The notes beneath the pieces were generated by a model. It saw nothing but the letters and a program-made list of their open reading frames with translations, searched no databases and was not told where the DNA came from. Both the position numbers and the translations under genes were made by a program. From contig CM041084.1 in assembly GCA_023079485.1 (NCBI GenBank), forward strand, positions 121,632,467-121,696,466: 64,000 nt of DNA, written 5' to 3'. This DNA comes from Archilochus colubris (lineage: Eukaryota; Chordata; Aves; Apodiformes; Trochilidae). Shown here in pieces: positions 1 to 13,066 of the stretch. Positions within the stretch are counted from its first letter, which is position 1, and each line of letters opens with the position of its first letter.

Positions 1-2207
1 AAGCAAGATGGAGAACACTTTGAGCATTCACATCTGCTCAGCTGTAAATGGTAGACAGTATTCATGCCTGTGAATTTTTGGTAAATTTGAGTTAAGTCTT
101 TTCATGGAAATGCACTGACCCACTAAAGAAATGCAACAGGTGTTTTAAAAGTCTCTTACTCTGGGCCACGTCACTCTCTGTTAACCAATGGCAAATGACA
201 TTATACTGAATGGTTCATTCATATTTCCCATCTCCCATTGTATCAATATATATCAGCAGTATGAATAAAATGAAATAGAATAGCTGTATCTCAACAACTT
301 GCCCACAGTGCTCTGGTTTAAATGCTTAGGAAGTTTTCTTTAAGGAATTTCATCCTGGTCTTCATTTTCATGGTATTTTGCCCACTGGACCATTGCATAC
401 TGCAAAAAATTCAAACCAAAGCTAAAGTCTAGCCTCATGACTGAAAAGTTTCATATTAAATGAAAGATGTTATTAAGCTGTTTATAATACATAAATAGTG
501 GTTTATTTCTCATTAGAGGGTCATCGATTATAAACCAGAATTCCCCTTTTATTGATACCGGTGAACAGTTAACCTTAGGACTGGATAAGGCATGAAATTT
601 CCTTATGATAACATTACATTGACAACAGAGAGTATAAGATTTTGTTTTCTAATAATAGCTAAAGCAGCTAAAATTTAAAGCAGGAAGTTATAAATACTTT
701 CCTTTTATCTGTTATTTTTGCTCATTATTAACAAAAATTAAAATTTTAAAGGATAAGAATGATTCCATGAAGACAAGAATGTTCTACTTTCCTGCTATAC
801 CTTCTAAAACTCACTTGCTGCTAAAGCTTTCTATTTGCTGCAGAACCATCTACTATCTACAGCCACAAAAATCTGAAGCAATTAGGAAGAAATTAAATCA
901 ATTATATATTTTTGTGAAATACAACTCTGCTTTGTATTTACTATTCATCAAAGTATTTGAAAGGTTTTTTTCTTTTTTAAATATGAGTGCATTTTCAATC
1001 AGTGAATTATAAATAATATGGAAGGAATTTCTATTGATTCCTCTGTTTCCTAATCAAATAGGTGTCATACAAAAAGGACTTATTCTACGTTTCTATGTTT
1101 ACATGAATTTCCTCTTTCCATTTTGATTTTCAGATTTTCATGTGTCTTGAAAATTCTAATGTGAAGTAAAATTGAAAAGCCTGGAACTTCAGCAAGAAAA
1201 CAAATGGGAATAAACAAAACAAAGGTCTATAAAGTACTGAATGAATAATAGAGTATATATTGAGTCTTTTCATTGTCTACATCTCACAGCACAAGAAAAA
1301 GGAGATACTAAAAAGCAGCAAATTCATAACTGAGACAAGTAAGTTTTTCTACAGTATGCATGCAAGTTGTAGCTGAGTCCATAACTATAGCAAAATTTAA
1401 AGTGACAATGACTTTTATAGGAAAGGTAAAAATACCCATAGTTAAAATTGTGAATGAGATACAAAATAATAATAATAATAAAAACATAATAATTTTAAAA
1501 AAACCCACCAACAATCTCTACATTTTAGACATTATACCTTTCCTCAGAGACATCTAGGACTGCTGTCAGGCAGAGTTACACTAGATGAACTATATGTTTT
1601 GCCCAAAACATTCTTGCAAATGTTTCTGCAAAACAGGAAATCAAAATACATAATGTTCTGTTCAACAGAAATTATCTTAGATGTGGCTACAAATTAGAAA
1701 TTTGTAAGACATCATGGAGCTTCTTTTTAAGAATATAGATGAACATACAAAAAAGATTTTATTCCATTACTGCTTTTGAGTGCTGAATACAAATCACTCT
1801 TCCATGTGTTTTGTTTTATGGAACAACATTCCAAATCCCTCCCTTGCTCACTGACCAGAAAGACTTCACAATTCTCACTCTACAGGCACATATCTTCATC
1901 ATTCACTCCAAGAGGTCAAGCAGAAAGAGCGGCTGATGAGCAGCTTCATGTAGTTGAAGCTGTTGTAGGGTATCAGAATGAAAACTTTTTTTACCAAACC
2001 AAGTCTGGAACATCTGTAGCCTGTGTAACAGTTCCTAATTATTCTAGGCTGGTGACAGAAACCAGCTAAGATATTGTTGATAGTTCAGCAGAAATAAAAA
2101 ACCCACACATTGGGTGACATTTTCTCTACGCAGTGTGGCAGTGTCTTCTCTAGTCACAGAGGACAGTACTGGGTCCTATGACCTAAACATCAATGTTCTC
2201 AGAAACG
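1..2207. other. AT-rich stretch without recognisable gene
   Basis: No coding region, RNA gene or mobile element could be recognised here on either strand. The open frames present (for example 1776-2069 on the plus strand) resemble no family I know and have no flanking gene structure. The only clear structure is a short AAT microsatellite near 1464-1481. The stretch ends at the CR1 tail. Confidence 0.6.
1464..1481. repeat. (AAT)n microsatellite
   Basis: About six AAT units lie in an A-rich setting. This is a short, ordinary simple repeat. Confidence 0.8.
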
Positions 2208-3393
2208 TAGAGTCATAGAATTATCATGGTTGGAAAGGACTTTCAAGATCATTGAGTCCAACCATCAGTCCTACGCCACCTTAACCAGTAAATCATCTCC
2301 TTAAGTGCCACATTTACCTGTGTTTTGAATACCCCCAGGGATGGGAACTCTACCACCTCCCTGGCCAACTCCTTCTAGTGCTTCACCACTCTTTTAGGGA
2401 ACAAATTTTTCCTGATGTCTAATCTGAACTTCCCCTGTCTCAAATTGAACCCATTACCTCCTGTTCTAGTCACTGGGGAGAAGAGACCAACACCACCTCA
2501 CTACAACCTCCTTTCAGGTAGTTGTAGAGAGCAGTGAGATTTCACCTCAACCTCCTCTTTTCCAGGCTGAACAGCCCCAGCTCCTTCATCCTCTCCTCGT
2601 AAGACCTGTTTTCCAGACTCCGAATCAGCCTTGTTGCCTTTCTCTGCACCCTCTCCAGCACCTCAGTGTCCTTACTGTACTGCAGTGCCACACAGTACTC
2701 GAGATGCAGCCTCACCAAAGCTGAGTACAAGTGTAAGATCACCTCCCTGGCCCTGCTGGTCACACTGTTCCTGGCCCAGAACAGGATGATATTTGCCTTC
2801 TTGGCTACCTAAGCACACTGTTGGCTCATGTTCAGCCAGCTGTCAATCAGCATCCCCAGGTGCCTTTCTGCTGGGCAGCTCTCTAGCCACTCCTCCCCAG
2901 GCCTGTTGCTCTGGTGGGGGTTGCTGTGGCCAAAGTGCAGGACCTGACACATGACATTGTTGCAACTCATACTATTAGCCTATCGATCAAGCCTGTCTAG
3001 ATCACTCTGCAGAGCCTCCCTGCCCTCAGGCAGATCAACATTTCCACTCAATTTATTGTCATCTGCACTCTATTCCCTCATCCAAATCATCAATAAAGAT
3101 GTTAAACAGGAGTGGCCACAGCACTGAGCCCTGAGGAACACCACTCATGACCAGCCTCTAGATGGATTTAAGCCCACTGACCACAACTTTTTGGACCTGG
3201 TCATCCAACTAGTATTTTATCCATTGAAGGATGTTCACATCCAAGCCATGATCAGCCAGCTTCTCCAGGAGAATGATGTGGGAAACTGTGTGAAAGACCT
3301 GCTAAAGGCAAGGTAGACAACATCCACAGCCCTACCTTCATCCAGTTATTGGGTCACCCTGTCATAGAAGATCAGGTTAGTTAACTTTGCTTG
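2208..3393 (-). mobile_element. CR1 LINE, 5'-truncated, reverse-transcriptase C-half plus 3' end
   Basis: This is a non-LTR retrotransposon remnant of the chicken repeat 1 (CR1) family. Read on the minus strand from 3393 downward, the broken frame gives CR1 pol signatures: TNLIFYDRVTQ, then a piece like VDVVYLDFSKAF (decayed), then SGVPQGSVL followed by [16 protein letters not shown] later open piece (2763-2542) reads [45 protein letters not shown], the usual end of CR1 ORF2. The 3' end at 2208-2270 carries the conserved GGTTGGACTCAATGATCTT-like block and a degenerate CATAGAAT octamer tail. The catalytic FADD box (around 3055-3070) is hit by a small deletion that removes the preceding residues and shifts the frame, and there are several stops. 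It is 5'-truncated, as CR1 copies usually are, and cannot encode an active enzyme. Confidence 0.95.
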
Positions 3394-6300
3394 TTCCATT
3401 TTTTTTCAAATCTACAAAGTCCCAAATTTAGCATAACTATTTTTTTTTAAACCTTATAGTAAATGTTTTACATAGGTGAAAAAACACAGAAAAGTATCTC
3501 CCATTGTTAAATGTCATTTAAACCTTTCACAGAATGAATTGCCTTGAATGCTAATGCAGCCCCTTCAGTTACATCTCTAGAACTAACTACCCAGCTCACT
3601 CCATTTCTAAAAGGATTTGTTGCTTTCGTGTCAAGGTAAGTCAGTGAGTAACTTCTAAATGCATTTTACCTCTGGAAGGGCTCACTGCATTCATGTCAAG
3701 AGGAAGTAACAAATAATCAGCCAAAGACATTAACATTAGCAATGCCATCGAAAATGTTATTAGAAATGTTAGGAGAAAAATATTAAAAAGCTTATTGAGT
3801 CTTTTAGTGTTTATTATCATTATGCAATAATTTGGAAAAAAATTGGATGTCAGTTTTTCTCGTTTATTTCTCATTTCCTTTTGTCTGTGTTACTTGTTGG
3901 TCAGGCACTGGATAGAAAAAGTCATAATGCCCAAAACAAATAATCTGAGATGTTCAGTAAAGACAGGTCTCAGGTATACACCTCTGCTCCTGCAATACCC
4001 CACAGGAAGCATGTCAGAGTGTACCTCTTGTTGGTAGGTATCTACTTCAGCATAAGGGTAAAATCAACAAACTAGGAAAAAAAGTGACTTTATCCTTTCA
4101 AGAACAAAAAGCACAGACTTACAGAGCAATTAGAAAGCTGAAAAAAAAATGAAGTGTCTTGGCAGACATAACTTGAAAAAATGAATTTATATTTGAGATT
4201 ACACAACCACATTGTCCACTTTTATGGAAACATACTAGTTAACATAACAGCTGCCATATCACATGGGTTTATGTTGTCAAGAGACCCTTCTAAAAGTAAC
4301 TCAAATTATGAATATGCCAAGAACATTTGATATATAAGCTGACCCATTTTTTCAGGTTTTAAACTTTATTTTGTAACAGTTATGCTCTGATTTCCTTTAA
4401 CTTAAAATTAATTGCTCTGCAAAAATGAAGAAGGTTAAAAGACTTGGTGGTGGGATCAGGGCCAAAGGACACTGATGAATATATGAGATGATGGAAAACA
4501 GAGCAAACAGCTACAAAAAAAAAATTAAATAAGATATAGTCTAAGGAGGACAGTGAGAAAATAATAATTTGAACTGGAGTGAAGAAAGATGTGTGCATGC
4601 TTTAGAACAGGCCCCACTTCACAACATTGATCACTGTAAGGAAGTGATTTGATGACATCTTTTTCTTTTCATGTATGGGTAATTTTAGTGACATTACTCT
4701 TAGCTGAAGATAACGAAGATTTCTAAGACACTTCATCACTGTACATTCCTGACCACATTAAGATTTTTTAGAAGCAGGAACACTTCCATTGCCATCCATC
4801 TCTTAGATTTTGCCATATTATATGAAAGGAGAAAAAATTAAAGACTGCTGGAAAATTCTTTCATAATACAATACATTCTGTCCCTATAACTAAAAAAAAA
4901 TCTGATTAAAAATCCCACAGGTTGCCATGTGTGTTTTACCATAACCTATGATATTGGCATTGCTTAGGATAATTGAACTAAAATCGGAGGGTGGCAGATA
5001 ATTCTGGCAAGTTATTCCTTTGCTTAAAATTTCATCTCTAGAACAGTCAGAACTGCTTATGGGTTCCAGTTTATGGTCCTAGATTGAAGGATTGATTTTA
5101 GATGACACAACACTGAGAAAACATTTAAGAAATGTTGAAACAGTTGCTTGCAACATGTTCAAAACAAAATGTTGTGAATTTCTTAGACATTTAATTTATC
5201 AACAGGTTTAATGACTAAATCAAAGATTTAGCTTTGCAGCCATTGATTCTCTCCTCCAGTTTATCTCCCCTTCTTATATGACTCCAGTATTCTAGTGATC
5301 TAAACCATAACCTGATTCAAGTATCTCATCGGCCTCCAAGGATCTGAAAATAAGGTGTCTGCTGCTGTCCTACTGCCTTGTCCAGTGGAGCATATGAGTA
5401 CCTAAGGAAGGTTATTCTCCATGTCATCTGTTGATATTATTCTGTCTTAAATGGTCTACATAAATAGTGACTGACCCCTGCAGTAAATGCATGTAATCCA
5501 TGCATCGAATGGTGTTCAAATCCTCGGCTAGAATTTAAATTTAAGAATTACACATCTTGGACAAGAGTATTGGGTAATACTTCCGTTGCTGGAGCCATTT
5601 AATTTCCTTGTCCTTTTTTTTCAATAGTTCCTAGAAATAGAAAGTTCATTTCTTGTTTTATCTATCTATTAGGAAAACCTATTTTAGATTCTCTCGTTCT
5701 AGTCAGGACACTAAATCAAAATCCCAAATCTTACTAAAAGTTTCACTGAAGTTATGAAATAGTGACAAGACAGAGGGAATACCTCTATTACAGATTTCAT
5801 TGCAACAAGTTGAGCATTTTGCCAGTAGACAGTAACTGAATTACTCAAAACTTTGAGTCCACAGAGTAAGAAATAACCACTATGTGTGGCTGAAAGGTAG
5901 GCAGCACACTTGTGCAAGATGAAGAAACACAAAGAAAACTGATTATATGTTATTTCAAAGCACATGTATTTGTGTGTCACAATTCTCTATGTTAGCTTAT
6001 AGTAATTTCTTTAAATACCAAAAAAAATTCTCTCTTCCTCGGTTTTGTAGCTTTGAGCTATTGTTTTCTATAAATTTGAATCTATATCCTACTGTGTAGG
6101 TATTCTATTTCAAATTTTTACAGCTGTTTTAGCATTTCAGCACATGGAGCCTCTCTGATTATGGTTTTGGCTATTAACATTTTTTGTTGGGTTTTTTTTT
6201 ATTGATACCTTCTGAGACTAATAATGTCTTTCTGGTCTGACCTGAGTACACTTTACTACACAACCATGGAATTTCATTTACTCCAGAGAATTCTGATGAC

Positions 6301-9300
6301 TCATTAACAGGGATATAACCTTAGGTCTCATTAATGTAGTTCTTACCATAATTTGCAGACGATTAGATAAGTGTCTTTTACTTCTCCATCTTCCTTTACA
6401 GCACATGTGGTGTCATAGTGTGACTGGAATGATTATAGCTGATAGATATTTAAAATAATTTTTCTTTGACTCAGTCTTTTTTATGTGCATCTATTTTCTC
6501 TTTCATTTATATTTTTAGTGGATTTGTTTTTTGTGTTGTTTTTTTTCTTTTTAATTGTACATGGATGGGTTTAAAGTAGGTAATTTCTCACTATGGTGCC
6601 TATAAGTGCTTTGGAAGTCTTTCTCTAATTTTTTTAATACTCAGAGAATAACAAACACTGCAGGATTCACTAAGGTTTTAACAGTACAGTGAGTCTACTT
6701 ATAGGAATGACTCAGAAACAATGCATTTTCTGTGTACCAAATAAAAATATGCATACCAGTCCACTATCCCTGATTTTGAGAGCTGTTTCTGATTACTGAT
6801 TGAAAATTCCCTCTGTTCTTCATTAAAGCCTGAGATTCTTTTAAAATGCTTCTTTACGGTGGCAGTCCTAAGGGGCAGGCTATGTATTTAACTGCCTACA
6901 GCTTCAGATCTTTTTCAACATGAGGCCAACTCTGTGTTAGGTAACTTGTTGGGTGAGTGGTGCCACATTCCTGCTCTGCCTATGGGATAAAGTAGCTGTG
7001 GTACAATATGGTTCATTTGTTCCAAGACTGTCATTAGCATTAATGAGCTTTGTATGTATACATGAAGGAACAAAAAGGAGAATCATAGTGTCTTACACTG
7101 AATATTATGTTTTTGTGGGTCCTCTCTCTGTCTTAAGCTCATTCTTTTTGAGCCAAATCCTGTGTGCCCGTGAAAAGTTTGAGTAAACAGGCCATGTGTA
7201 GGGGATATGTGATGGCCTGAGAGATGAAAAACACTCCCTCAGCCCCCAGACTCAAACATGTCACTGCAGATTATATGATATAGCAGCAGTTCCCTCCTGG
7301 GGAGGGTGTATCTAATAATTTTTCCTTGATCCTGTCCCTCTGTCAAACTCATCCCTTTCTTGCAACCCTTATAAATCTGCTGTGAAGACGTATGCCATCA
7401 AGTAGGGTGAGTGAGCAAGGGGGATCCCCCTTCATGACATTTCCTTTATGTGATGCCTCACTCCCAGGCTGTCTGAACCACTGTATTTAGGACCCTCTGC
7501 CCTCACAGGGAACATTATGATTGTTTCAGAAGAAAAAAACAAAAAACAATGCATAAACAAGAGGGATTCACTCAAGAGGCAATCTAATAAACACTTTGGT
7601 GAAAATATAGAACACCAGGGTGCAATACCTAAAGTAACTGAGAATAGCATGATTTGCAAACAACATAAAATCAAGAGCCCATATACTGAATTCTGTCCTG
7701 CCAAGGATAAACTTACCTTCTGCTTGACCACTTTACTTTTATATGTTTCTTTTGATCTTACCAAAAAACAAAAACCAGCCCCAGAATTAAAAAAAAGCTT
7801 TCTGGGTTCATTAGCAGAGGATTTTCAGAGCACTGGAAGTGCTAATAAATAGGAAGCTCTACTTGTGACCTCTATAGCTCTCTGTCCAAAGAGTCATTCA
7901 GACCCTGCTTCTACTCAAACCACATATTCTTTCATGCAACATGCAAGTGGGGTGTGACCACTTCTTTATCTATATCAGCCCCCATTTTTGTAAGTACAAT
8001 AATCTCAACTGTTTCTGTTTCTTTGCAGACGTGGTGAGGGAAACTGCCTTGTCCAGAAGAGGAAGGTCTGTCACCTGCAAGTCTGCAACTGTAGCACGGC
8101 AGCAAAGCTGGAGTGCCTCTTTTTTTCCTGTGAGCCTGCAGTACAAGGGTTATCTTTTACCAATAAAAAGTGAAATTAAATTTATAAAATTTATCAGCCA
8201 TGGTAAGAATTGCAATTTAAATTAAAGCAAGGCATTCATAATAAGCAAGGAGACAGGCATTTGACTGAACTTTTTGAGGAACTGCATGTAGAAATAGATG
8301 GGACGGAGCAGGGGAAATAAATTCTCTAGCTGACAGAATGATAAATAAATATAAACATCTCCACAATGTCTGGGTGCCTTCAACACAGATGCTTCTAGTA
8401 TAGTTTTATCCCCTTGGTACCTGGAAGCTCCAGCAATGAAATGAAGGAAAGTTGGATCTATGAATGCTTCAGGACAGATTTTTTTACTAAAAAAATATAT
8501 TTTCCATCACGTGTGTATGGAAAGGTTTCCTGGTCTCATTTTATTTTCTACCCAAGACTGGTTTGTTAAAACTGAAAGCGTGGTGATATGTGCAGTAGCT
8601 ATAAAAGAACTGGCTATGGGTTAGCCCAGATGTGACTGCCTGACAGAATGTCTGCAACTAGCTTGTGCCAGCCAACTGAGCAGTGCATTAACTAGTTGGA
8701 TTAATAAGTGGTCCTTCGTGCATTTATTTACCCAGAACTTTGGCCATGCCCCTAACATGTTAGCAGTCTTGCACTAGATGGTCACCCAGAAAGGGGAGTC
8801 CCATTTTGCAGATGGTTTTGGCTGTGTCACTACAGGTTTGTCATCTGTTCACTTCACAGGTATTTGGAAATGATGCAAGAGAACTAAATTTAAAATTGTT
8901 GTTCAGTTTCATTTAGATTAAACACTTGTACACATATATCTGATGGGTCTAGTTAGAGCCCTTTGTATCCAGTGGCAGAATGGATGGATTTCAATCTCTT
9001 CCACTGGAGAAATTCTGCTCGTAATAAAAATTAAGCATGCAGTCCATCAAGAACTTTGGCAAAAGTTTCCTACATCTTTGTCCCTAACAATCAAGCTATA
9101 GAGTCAGCCAGATCCTCAGCCATTTTCAAGTTCCTTCTGCAGGACATTTTCCAGTTTATAGAAATAATTTAATAAGGTAGAGAAAAACTAGCTGCACAGC
9201 CTGAGATACTGAGGCACTCTCAAGGGTTAATGGACGAGCTGTGTTCGGCTAAATCTTACAGAATAACAAAATAGGCTCAGATTCCCCAAATCCTGTGTGA

Positions 9301-9400
9301 GTATCCACTTGCAGGCCACTGGCTTCCTAGCTTTGAGCAAAAATTCAACCAGAGATCCAGAAAACCCCTGAAAAAACAACAAGTTGGATCAGGCACCTTT
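3394..9400. other. Unannotated AT-rich interval
   Basis: About 6 kb with no gene, RNA or transposon that I can recognise. Open frames are short and overlap on both strands (for example 7432-7764 minus against 7517-7852 plus), as expected by chance. One segment, 8029-8202, has good splice-site-like edges and an open frame and is discussed as a finding. T-runs and A-runs are short. Old, strongly decayed repeats may be present but cannot be named by eye. Confidence 0.55.
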
Positions 9401-9748
9401 CCACAAAAGCAACAACTTTGACAAGTCAGAATATTCACTGGAAGAAAAAAAAAATGTATGTTGACAAAAAATTCTTGATCGCCCTAATTGGAAACTCTGG
9501 CCCGGGCTGTGAATCTCTCCTTCGGTATGCAATTATAATGGGTAGCACTCAACACAAAATCTAAACCAAAACTGAAAACACTCTGTGTCTTCTCAAGTTC
9601 TGCTGCTTGAATTAAATTATTAGAGCCTGCTGTAAAACAATAATGATTTCTACTGTCAAAAACAATGTTTCAAACAGATGTGAACCTCACAAAGCATGTG
9701 TGGAAAACGTGTGATCCACACACTAAGGTCACAGGAGCAATTTAGACG

Positions 9749-9778
9749 CCACATGTAAAATATGTGAAACACATGTGG
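9749..9778. repeat. Inverted repeat, 8-bp perfect stem
   Basis: The arms CCACATGT and ACATGTGG are separated by 14 bases. Each arm contains a CACATG/CATGTG E-box. Another CATGTG (about 9695) and a CAGATG (about 9676) lie within 80 bases upstream. Confidence 0.7.
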
Positions 9779-12576
9779 AGGCATGAAGCAAATTCACATT
9801 TAGTTTGTCCTTTGGCAAGTATCAAGATCATAGGCTAAAAGAACAAAATCTCTCTAAGGCAATCTTTGTGCCTGTGAAACTTTCAATCTTTATAAAAGAT
9901 TAACTTTTTATAAAAATTCCCGCAGGGCAGACTTCTTAACCCCTCAAATTATCCATTGCTAATGCTGCCTGATACGTCCTTAGTGATGGAAAATTCTTGT
10001 TACCCTCTTCTTTAATACCCACCAAAGCAAAAGGTTAACAGCCCTCTGCCATCTGCTGTTACACAGCTAATCCTCGGGTGGTCATGCCATTCTCTCCCAT
10101 TGGGCTAGATCTGCCTTATCTGAATGTGTGAGAGAGCAACTCAGGGCACTGGGCAGTACTAAAAATTCACAAGTTTACAAGTTGCTGAGATTGAGCTTAG
10201 TTAATGATAATACTACTGCTGAGGATTTGGCTCTGGGCAACATCTCACTTTAATTTGGTCTCAAAAGTTAGTCTTAAGACAGCTGTCTAGACCCTGTTGC
10301 CAATTAAATGGGAGGTCTTTCCAAACTCCACTTACTCTTAGATGCAGCGTCCTCCCCACTGGAGATGCTTCGTTGACTGTGAAAGGGGGACAAAAAGGTA
10401 ACTGAGAGCAAAAATTGATCTTCCAGATAGCCAAAGTAAGATGGTAAAAGCCTTTGAATATACACTGTGCATGGGGGGACCCAAGTTGTAAGCTGATATG
10501 CCCTATCTTCTTCACAGAAGCACAAGACACAAACTTTGTTTCCAAGCAGAGACCTCATCAGTGGGCAAGTGTCCCCATTGCATGTGATCTGTGTGCAACC
10601 TCTTCAAGAGGAGTTTCTTGATGCAGCCTGTGCTCCCAGTAGGGAGAGCCTTGCCACTAGGCTCAGAATAATCAGACTGTGAGGGGAGCCCCATGTGGAG
10701 TAACTTTTGGCTTTTCATACTCATTTTCTCTCCTCTCTGTCCCTAGAAATCCCATACTTTGGGAAACAGAAAGGTCTCCACCCGCCTCATCTTCTCAGCC
10801 ACTTATTCATCACCTTGGATGCCCCACATGTGAGCTTGATGAAGTCGGAATTCACATAGCTGTGAAAAGCAGGTTCTGTCTTGAAACTCCTCTTTATGCA
10901 ATGACCCCAGTGGAATGATTCGTGAGAATAAAGGCTTTTACATGGGAAAAAGTATCTGCACAATTTCTTTCATTGCCACTTTTTAAATGAATCAAAAGGT
11001 AACTACAGCAGAGAAACAGAGAAATGCTAGGGGGATAATATGTCTGTTCTGGACCTAAGTGAAGACAATGGTAAATTCCCCTTTGATTTTAAAAGAAGAG
11101 AGATAAAACATTTAAGGGAAAAATGCAACTTATTAACAAAGAATTTAAGTATAACTTTGATTTCGTATAGACTTACTCATACCCGCTGTTATCTGTCTCT
11201 CTCAGTTATACATCTTACAGTGCTGTACTTAGGGAAAAATTGTTTATGAAATATTCATGGCAAAACAAATAATGTCCATAAAAAATCAATTATGAAGTCA
11301 ATATGATTTTTATAATTTTAATACGCATATCTGAGGTGCGGAGAGAAAAATAACTAAGCCCTCAGCAGACCATTATAAGCTAGATAAGGATTTACAATAC
11401 AAGATACAGCACCCATAATGCTTGAAGGATGATGTCATGTCTTAATTATGTTAGCATTTAGTGGATATACATCAGCTTCACATCTTCAGATATTCAGAAT
11501 TTACTGTGCCCTTTCTTTGACCCTGACTTTTTTTTTTAGGCAAGTGAAGTAGGGAGAACATATTCAAAGCAGATTTTCTTCCAACACTCATGAAGAGACT
11601 TCAGACAATAGGGGTTCAAGTGAGCTCTGGTTTTACCTCTTTTCCCATCTCTGTTGTTTTCTAAGAGATTAGGATTCCAAGGGGCTGGTGATTCTCATCT
11701 CTCCTCAAGGGTCTGATCCCACACTATCAACAGCCACATCATCATTGTTTTCTGTGGGTCTTGAGGGTGCTCAACACACCAAAAACTGGAGGGCTGAAAC
11801 TTGATGGTTTTTTTCACCCCAGATCGATGACAGCCTTCTATGACTCCGTAGGATCATTTCCAGGTTAAACAATACAGCATGTAAAGACCCGAAGGTTTGT
11901 TTCTAGAAAGAAGCTTGTTCCTTCCTTCCTGCATTATGCTGCAGGAATACACACATTTTCAAACTTGTGGTCACTACAGAACTAGATTTTTCCTTGTAAA
12001 GAGGGAACTTAGTCACTTTTGCCAGGTATAAGAAAAGGTGTGCTCTTTAGAATCACTTCATATAAAAAGGTGGGTTTTCTCAAAACAGGATTTTTGAGAC
12101 AGCAAGCATAGGAAGGACCCTTAAAACAATAGCCAACATTTACTCTTAAATTTTATTTTTAAGAGCTTGGCTAAAAGCCCATTGAATTAGTCAACTCATG
12201 TTCAAGGAGATTAATGAAGTTTGGACAAGGGGCAAATATGTCTGAATGTCTTCCAGCAATTATATTTTTTTGGTTTTTGTTAATAGAGACAGATTTTCTT
12301 TCCAGAAAGGCTACAGAATGACATATATAAAATGCAAATACAGCAATCCATTGTTCTGCAACTGATAAGACACATTCTCTGCCTTTGGATACAAATAATG
12401 GCAGCTAACACACATACCCAAATTTACACCCAGTGCAGAGGCAGAACCCATGACTTTTAATTCCAGTGATTCCTAGCATCCTCTTCTTCTAGATTAGCCC
12501 CCATAGAGTTTTCCTACAGAAAATCTCCACTTCTATTGTAATGGTTTGCACTCACAGAAGAGGAAGGAAAATCTGA

Positions 12577-12595
12577 GGGTGGGGGAGGGGGTGGG
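12577..12595 (+). other. G-quadruplex motif
   Basis: Four G-runs of 3, 5, 5 and 3 bases are separated by single T or A bases, fitting the canonical G3+N1-7 pattern on the plus strand. Single-base loops favour a stable parallel fold. It sits in otherwise AT-rich DNA with no CpG island. Confidence 0.7.
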
Positions 12596-13044
12596 TGGAG
12601 GTTCTGCCTCCAAATGTTCCATAGGAAGATGGTGGAAAGTCAGAGGCTGTTATCTTGGCAGACACTCTGGCTCTCAGCGTGCCCCCCCATTCTATCCACT
12701 TTCCATTAAGTTTTGCTGGACAACAACATATGCTTCAGATCCATGTCACCCATTCCATTAGTCAATAGAGCTGCTTAGACGTGGAAAAGGAAAATATGCA
12801 TATAAAACAACTGGGGTGAAGAAGGGGAAGGAAAAAAAAAGAATATATCCATCTTACAATTCTTTCTCCCTTCTCTACAGACCCACCTCTACGCTGGGAT
12901 ATGAGAGGCAAGAGCGCAAACAAATGTGCTTCCTTTTTTTTTTTCTTATTTTTTTAACCACACTGCAGTGTAAAAGCCAACCAAATGCAGTTTTAATAAA
13001 GGTACTCTGTATGTTTCCAAATAGGTTTGTTTTGTATCCAGAGG

Positions 13045-13066
13045 AGGGAGGGCAGGGGGGGGAGGG
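13045..13066 (+). other. Second G-quadruplex motif
   Basis: Runs of GGG, GGG, an eight-G run and GGG with loops of one or two bases, on the same strand as the motif about 450 bases upstream. It meets the canonical four-run definition. Confidence 0.7.

Noticed and set aside
8029..8160. Endothelin-like cysteine spacing in a peptide containing CNCSTAAKLEC
   Set aside because: The spacing of the last cysteine is off by one, and no signal peptide, dibasic site or tryptophan end is present. Treated as coincidence.
9100..9125. CAGCCAGATCCTCAGC as part of an ancient sauropsid repeat
   Set aside because: Only about 15 matching bases and no partner arm, too little to support.
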